Shown: piece after piece, positions 32,881-37,131 of the stretch
Layout: every line of letters starts with the position of its first letter
Position numbering within the stretch: the stretch's first letter is position 1
Assembly (NCBI GenBank): GCA_934426285.1
Contig: CAKRYE010000020.1
Location: forward strand, 1-37,131
DNA: 37,131 nucleotides
Origin: an uncultured Blautia sp.
Lineage (GTDB): Bacteria > Bacillota > Clostridia > Lachnospirales > Lachnospiraceae
Direction: 5' to 3'
Notes under the pieces: generated by a model
The model's input: only the letters and a program-made list of their open reading frames with translations
Database searches by the model: none
Told to the model about the DNA's origin: nothing
Translations under genes and position numbers: made by a program

Positions 32881-34770
32881 TTATTTCACAGTTACTTTAA
32901 ATGTTTTGGATACGCCATTGCAGGTTACTGTGATCTTGGCTGTACCCTTTTTGATACCTTTTACTGTTCCGTTGGAAGATACAGTCGCAATTTTTTTGTT
33001 GCTGGATTTGTATGTGATCTTTCCGGATGGAGTTGCCTTTGCTGTAATCTTAGTTGTTTTTCCAACTTTTACAGATGCAGATGTTTTACTCAGTGTAAGA
33101 GTCGGATTTTTAACTGTTACTGTGTAGGTTGCTTTTAAAGATCCGCTCTTTGCAGTGATGGTTACCTTTCCTGCTGCCTTTGCTGTTACCTTTCCTGTCT
33201 TCTTATCTACAGTTGCAATTTTTGTATTACTGGAGGTGTAGACAGGCGCCTTTACCTTTCCGGTTACTGTAGCTGTCTGTGCTTTTTTCTGGCCCTTGTA
33301 CAGAGTTACCTTTGGTTTTGCAAAAGTAAGAGTATCCTTTACCTCAGCCTTTACCAGTGCCTGTACTGCTGCATTCAGATGAGTGGTGGCCTCGTCAGCC
33401 TCTGCCTGAGTTGGATTTTCCTTTGCAAGAAGCTCCTTGGCTTCCTCCAGTTCTAACTGCATTGCTTTCCAGGAATCTGCTGTATAATCTGCCTCTTTTA
33501 ATGCAGATGCCTGCTCTACTGCTGCTTTTAATGCTGTTGTGTCAGCAGCTCCTGCTTCCGGTTTTACAATGTTTGCATCTGTTGCATTAACTTCAAATAC
33601 AGTATCTGCATATCCCATTGCATATACAGTCAGCTTCCACTTACCTGTACCGTCTGTTCCCTTTGGCAGCTGGCAGCGGTAGGAATCTGTCAGGCCAAGC
33701 TGGATTCCCATTGCCTTGTGCATCCAATTGTCTGCTGCAAACTTTGTTCCGTAGGATGCCAGAACCTTATCACCATTTCCATAATAATCCCATCTTACAG
33801 CATACATTTTAGCGCCAAGAGCTCCATATCCGTCACCGGTAATATCTACTCTTAAGAATTCACCGTAGCTTCCGCTTGCTTCTTTTACTGTTGCGGTAAC
33901 ATTGGATGCTGTCTGGAGTGCCTGATCTTTAAGTCCGGAAGCAGTACCGTTTGTTCTTGCCTTGAATGTAAATGTTCCATCGGAACCTTTTACAGCTTCT
34001 TTTAAGCCATTGGTGTCAGCAGTTACATCTGCAGCTGCACTGTAGGATTTTAAGTTATTTTCCCCGAATCCACCGGTAACTGTACTTCCGTCCTCCACTA
34101 CCTTGAACTGAGATTTGAAAGCTTCATAATCTGCTGCTTTTACTGCAACAGGTACATATTTCAGACCTACGATGGTATAGTGGTCAAACTCCACAACACT
34201 TCCGTCTGCCTTTGTGATCTGTCCTCTCTCCGGCTGGTTCAGCTTTACTGTGGTTCCGTCAGTAAGTACTGCATCATTTGCTGAGGTCCAGTAGGAAATC
34301 TCATAGGAGCCGCCGTTTTTATCATACATGATTGCTTCACACTGGTAGCTGCCTCTGTGCAGGCCATGGTTTACAGTGGCTCTGGTTACTGTGTCGAAAC
34401 CGCCTTTGTCAAGTTCATCATGGCTGTCTTTTGTTGCATTGGAAGCTGTGTTTGTAGCATTGTAAACTCCCTCAGATGCCCAGTACTGCTCCCAGGTCAG
34501 GCCAGCATAAACATACTTGTAGCCTTCCTCTGCTGTTGCTGCAAATTCATCCTCTGCAGCCTGCTGTTCATCTACAAAAGGTGTTTCCTCTTCCCCTGAG
34601 AAATCATCTCCTGCCATTTCCTCATCTGTTGCAAAATCATCTGCCTGTACCTGAGTTTCTGTAACAGTATCAGCTGTAAAATCCGCAGCCATAACCGGTA
34701 ATCCGGAAACCATCATTGCTGCACTTAAAATTGCAGGTGCTGCCATCTTAATTAAATTCCCTTTGCGCAT
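32881..34770 (-). CDS. secreted Tp47-like, FIVAR and Ig-like (Big_2) multidomain protein
   Basis: The 629-residue protein has a signal peptide ending VMAADFT and an acidic linker. A region at about residues 75-400 (YAGLTWEQYWASEGVY, GGFDTVTRATVNHGLHRGSY) resembles the C domain of treponemal lipoprotein Tp47, as far as I can recall that family. A FIVAR-like helical repeat (about 410-477) and two Big_2 Ig-like domains follow (TSSNTKIATVDKKTGKVTAK and KSSNKKIATVSSNGTVKGIK). It is therefore an exported, probably wall-associated protein. AGGAGG lies nine bases before the ATG. It sits between apbE and the triple FMN_bind gene, suggesting a redox or cofactor-related job. There is no LPxTG or second membrane helix. 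Confidence 0.75.
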   Translation of the reverse strand: MRKGNLIKMAAPAILSAAMMVSGLPVMAADFTADTVTETQVQADDFATDEEMAGDDFSGEEETPFVDEQQAAEDEFAATAEEGYKYVYAGLTWEQYWASEGVYNATNTASNATKDSHDELDKGGFDTVTRATVNHGLHRGSYQCEAIMYDKNGGSYEISYWTSANDAVLTDGTTVKLNQPERGQITKADGSVVEFDHYTIVGLKYVPVAVKAADYEAFKSQFKVVEDGSTVTGGFGENNLKSYSAAADVTADTNGLKEAVKGSDGTFTFKARTNGTASGLKDQALQTASNVTATVKEASGSYGEFLRVDITGDGYGALGAKMYAVRWDYYGNGDKVLASYGTKFAADNWMHKAMGIQLGLTDSYRCQLPKGTDGTGKWKLTVYAMGYADTVFEVNATDANIVKPEAGAADTTALKAAVEQASALKEADYTADSWKAMQLELEEAKELLAKENPTQAEADEATTHLNAAVQALVKAEVKDTLTFAKPKVTLYKGQKKAQTATVTGKVKAPVYTSSNTKIATVDKKTGKVTAKAAGKVTITAKSGSLKATYTVTVKNPTLTLSKTSASVKVGKTTKITAKATPSGKITYKSSNKKIATVSSNGTVKGIKKGTAKITVTCNGVSKTFKVTVK

Positions 34771-34812
34771 ACCTAAAATCCTCCTGAATATAATTTAAAA
34801 TATGAGATAATC

Positions 34813-35847
34813 TTATTCGCTTATGGAATAAGTATCTTTCAGTAATTGAAATCTTTCTTTCATGCCTTCTGTGAGCCAGACATGTCCGGAATCATCTACG
34901 AACAGCCCATCTGCATGGTATTTTTCCAGAAGCTTTTCTCCTTTTTCCTTTCCCAGTACAAAGCATGCTGTGGAAAGTCCGTCTGCGTCCAGTCCATTGT
35001 CACATACCACAGTTACAGAGGTAAGACCGCTTCTGGCTGGATAGCCTGTGGAAGGATCCAGTATGTGATGATAGCGGACCCCGTCTTCTATAAAATATTT
35101 CTCATAATCTCCGGAAGTGGAGAGAAATTCCGTGCCCTTTAAAGCTACTACTCCAAGGTAGTCCCCTTCTGTATCCCTGGGGTCTGTGACAGCTACCTGC
35201 CAGGAAGAGCCATCAGGCTTTGAACCATAGCTCATTACACTGCTGCCGCCCAGATTCAGGATCATACCGGAAACCTCTTTCTGCTTTTCCAGAATCTGTT
35301 CTGCCGCATCACAGCCAATTCCTTTACCAGCTGCCCCAAGATCCAGCGTCATGCCGGCGGGCAGGGTAACCTTATTTCCATCCAGAGTAATTTTTTTATA
35401 TCCTACATTCTTAAGCAGGGCGTTCAGTTCCTTTTCCTCAGGAATATGAGGATTTTCTCCATCAATATCCCAGAGGCGGATTATTTTTCCCATAGTGGGA
35501 TCCATAGCACCCTCCGAAGCCTCAGAAAGCTTTAATACCTGTTTCAGATAAGCTGCCGTTTCCTTGGAAACTGTCACTGTACTGCCGGCATTCTGGTTGA
35601 TCTGATAAATCTGTGAGCTTTCCTCTGTCCAGGAGATCAAGTTCTCTTCCACATTTTTTAATGCTGTGATTACATCTGCTGTAATATCCTCACCTGTTGT
35701 GTAAAGAGTCTCTGAAACTACAGTATCCATTGCAAAATCTGTTTTGGTGTAGGTATTGATTTCAGAGGCTCCCCACAGGGACTGGGAGGTACAAGAGAGA
35801 GAGGTTATCACCATCAGTCCCAGTACAAAAGAATGTCTGTATGTCAT
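34813..35847 (-). CDS. apbE: FAD:protein FMN transferase ApbE
   Basis: The 344-residue protein has an N-terminal export signal (SFVLGLMVITSLSC) and the ApbE motifs in order: FAMDTVV, EGAMDPTMGKI, LDLGAAGKGIGCD, STSGDYEKYF, HHILDPSTGYPARSG and DADGLSTACFVLG. It uses FAD and Mg to attach FMN to a Thr of FMN_bind domains outside the membrane. Its targets are probably the SGAT motifs of the triple FMN_bind protein (31438-32877) and of the partial one at the window edge. It is the first gene of the redox operon behind the promoter at 35899-35927. A non-canonical lipobox (SLSC) leaves lipid anchoring open. Confidence 0.95.
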   Translation of the reverse strand: MTYRHSFVLGLMVITSLSCTSQSLWGASEINTYTKTDFAMDTVVSETLYTTGEDITADVITALKNVEENLISWTEESSQIYQINQNAGSTVTVSKETAAYLKQVLKLSEASEGAMDPTMGKIIRLWDIDGENPHIPEEKELNALLKNVGYKKITLDGNKVTLPAGMTLDLGAAGKGIGCDAAEQILEKQKEVSGMILNLGGSSVMSYGSKPDGSSWQVAVTDPRDTEGDYLGVVALKGTEFLSTSGDYEKYFIEDGVRYHHILDPSTGYPARSGLTSVTVVCDNGLDADGLSTACFVLGKEKGEKLLEKYHADGLFVDDSGHVWLTEGMKERFQLLKDTYSISE

Positions 35848-35898
35848 ATATTTTCAAATCCTTAATCTGTTTTTTGTTATTCTCAGCTAACTCTATAG

Positions 35899-35927
35899 AC
35901 TATAGCACTGTATTTTTTCTGTGTCTA
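35899..35927 (-). promoter_or_regulatory. promoter of the apbE operon
   Basis: On the minus strand TAGACA (35922-35927), a 17-base spacer and TATAGT (35899-35904) with a TG one base upstream form a good extended sigma-A promoter about 52 bases before apbE. Confidence 0.65.
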
Positions 35928-36019
35928 CCCAATCAGTTAGTGCTTACTAATCAAAAATTCTCAATAACCTGAATATTGAAACATTTTATCAATAATGAAA
36001 TCTTTTGATTTATAATCTG

Positions 36020-36796
36020 TTATTTTATTGTATTGGTATCTCCCATATGGATGTTCTGCCTCGGGCAGGCTGCTGTGCAGGCATGACAGCAGATGCATTC
36101 CCCTGAATGGGAGGTATCACCGTCAATATCCAGGTGTGCAGGACATCTTTTTTTGCAGAGTGTACATTTAGGGGCACAATTCGTACGGTTTCGTTTAAAA
36201 AGTGTTCCCGGAAGGATGGGCATCATTGCAAATACTGCTCCCATAGGACAAAGAAACTGGCAGAAAAAGCGTTCCTGTGTACACATTCCCATCATGATCA
36301 GGATCAGCAGAACTGTTCCCACAAGATAAGCAGATTTCGGCAGCTTTCCTGCAGTAACCATGGAAAATACATCCCAGGGACTCATTCCCTGAAGTCCTGA
36401 ATAAAAACCGGTCACACAGGAAAGAAGCAGAAATGCCAGTATCAGGTATTTTACCTTCTGAAGTCTGTGTACCCATTTTTCCGGGTATCCCTGTCTTTTC
36501 TTTTTGCCGAAAAACTTTGCACGGACAAATACCGTAAGTTCATACAGAGCATCACCCAAAGTTCCAAATGCACAGGCATAACCGCAAAAATGACGTCCAA
36601 ACAGAATGGTAAGGATCAAAAGCAGAGCTGTGATATTCAAAAAAGAGTTCCAGGTTACTGTCTGCTGCCCTCCTATTGCCAGAAAAACAGATTTAATCCC
36701 TGCAAATGCAGTAGAGAAAAGAGAAGGAGCTGCAATAAAAAATATAAGCTGTATGGCGGCGCGGATCAGACGCACCTTTTGTTGTCTTTTTTTCAT
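36020..36796 (-). CDS. NapH/NosR-like 4Fe-4S membrane protein
   Basis: The 258-residue protein has about five membrane helices, the Cys pairs GRHFCGYACAFG and FFCQFLCPMGA at the membrane face, and two C-terminal 4Fe-4S motifs (CAPKCTLCKKRCP and CICCHACTAACP). This is the layout of NapH, NosR and related membrane electron carriers. It would pass electrons across the membrane to the flavinylated proteins. The ATG overlaps the stop of the upstream FMN_bind gene as ATGA, so the two are translationally coupled. The downstream apbE has its own promoter after a 172-base gap. Confidence 0.88.
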   Translation of the reverse strand: MKKRQQKVRLIRAAIQLIFFIAAPSLFSTAFAGIKSVFLAIGGQQTVTWNSFLNITALLLILTILFGRHFCGYACAFGTLGDALYELTVFVRAKFFGKKKRQGYPEKWVHRLQKVKYLILAFLLLSCVTGFYSGLQGMSPWDVFSMVTAGKLPKSAYLVGTVLLILIMMGMCTQERFFCQFLCPMGAVFAMMPILPGTLFKRNRTNCAPKCTLCKKRCPAHLDIDGDTSHSGECICCHACTAACPRQNIHMGDTNTIK

Positions 36797-37131
36797 GGAT
36801 TTTCCGCCTTTGACAATGCATCGTTGACTGCTTCCAGGATACCGGTGGAGCTAAAGGTTGCCCCTGAGATGGTATCAACATCTGTGCTCTGTTCGCTGAT
36901 GATGCTGTTTATGACATTCTCGCCCTGTGACAGGTAAGCACTGTCCTCACCCGGTGCACTGACTACACTGACTGCTGTAATGGTATCGTCTTCCAGGGTT
37001 ACCTGAACAGTGATGGTTCCACCGTATCCGGTTCCTGAACCTTCGTAGGTACCGTTCTTATATACATTGTCAGAGTCATCGGCTTCTTCAGAATCTGCCT
37101 GGTCTGTATTTTCCTTATTATCTGTAGAATC
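36793..37131 (-). CDS. FMN_bind domain protein, cut by the window edge
   Basis: The minus-strand frame from the window edge encodes 112 residues: an acidic linker (DNKENTDQADSEEADDSD), then a complete FMN_bind domain starting YKNGTYEGSGTGYGG and carrying DTISGATFSS, then a stop overlapping the next start codon. The Thr of SGAT is the expected ApbE flavinylation site. The N-terminus, and possibly more FMN_bind domains, lie outside the window. It couples directly to the NapH-like gene. Confidence 0.88.
   Translation of the reverse strand, partial: DSTDNKENTDQADSEEADDSDNVYKNGTYEGSGTGYGGTITVQVTLEDDTITAVSVVSAPGEDSAYLSQGENVINSIISEQSTDVDTISGATFSSTGILEAVNDALSKAENP

Overview
The window looks like chromosome of a gut Lachnospiraceae, most likely Blautia or a close relative. 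This rests on the Firmicutes-type ribosome binding sites, the gene families present (LoaP, M56 peptidase, FMN-binding repeat protein, CubicO hydrolase) and the backbone base composition. No rRNA or tRNA was seen, so the genus is an inference.

Positions 1-1220 hold the edge of a decayed group II intron. Its reverse transcriptase has a nonsense codon and an apparent internal deletion, and its 5' end lies inside a degenerate ORF fragment. Related fragments recur in three intergenic gaps further in. Positions 1251-17052 are a minus-strand surface polysaccharide (capsule/EPS) operon, read right to left: a LoaP-type NusG paralogue, a CapD/PglF-type membrane dehydratase, a phosphoglycosyl transferase fused to a second putative glycosyltransferase domain, an epimerase, an acetyltransferase, two GT4 glycosyltransferases, gmd, a GDP-perosamine synthase, a Wzy/EpsG-like polymerase, manC and a Wzx flippase. 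The part from the fusion gene to wzx (1251-14306) is strikingly AT-rich, as expected of a horizontally exchanged serotype cassette. The capD and loaP end is GC-richer backbone. ManC, Gmd and Per form a continuous route to GDP-perosamine.

Positions 17076-18629 are the most interesting part. A tyrosine recombinase gene lies between two copies of a 26-bp site in inverted orientation (25/26 identical). A strong minus-strand promoter (TTGACA-N17-TAAAAT) sits just inside the left copy and points at loaP and the whole capsule operon. This is the layout of an invertible promoter (phase switch) with its own recombinase, drawn here in the ON orientation. The recombinase's terminator also lies inside the segment, so in the flipped state it would insulate loaP.

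Positions 18661-21407 encode a sugar-binding lipoprotein and a membrane diguanylate cyclase as an overlapping pair with no ABC permease. Positions 21457-29153 hold an intracellular GH13 amylase, a small secreted Ser/Asp-rich protein, an acyl-CoA thioesterase, citrate synthase and a CubicO-type serine hydrolase. These are separated by several structured repeats: a 165-bp near-perfect hairpin, a 144-bp MITE-like element with a 7-bp direct repeat, and an interspersed GAATCAAGTAAGTC-type repeat.

Positions 29235-30925 carry a BlaR1-like M56 peptidase with a small membrane protein. Positions 31121-37131 form an extracytoplasmic flavin redox module. It contains an FMN_bind protein (cut by the window edge), a NapH/NosR-like polyferredoxin membrane protein, the flavin transferase ApbE, a secreted protein with an N-terminal region resembling treponemal Tp47 plus FIVAR and Ig-like (Big_2) domains, a triple FMN_bind protein, and a CopZ-like metal-binding protein. 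All four FMN_bind domains carry an SGAT flavinylation motif that ApbE would modify.
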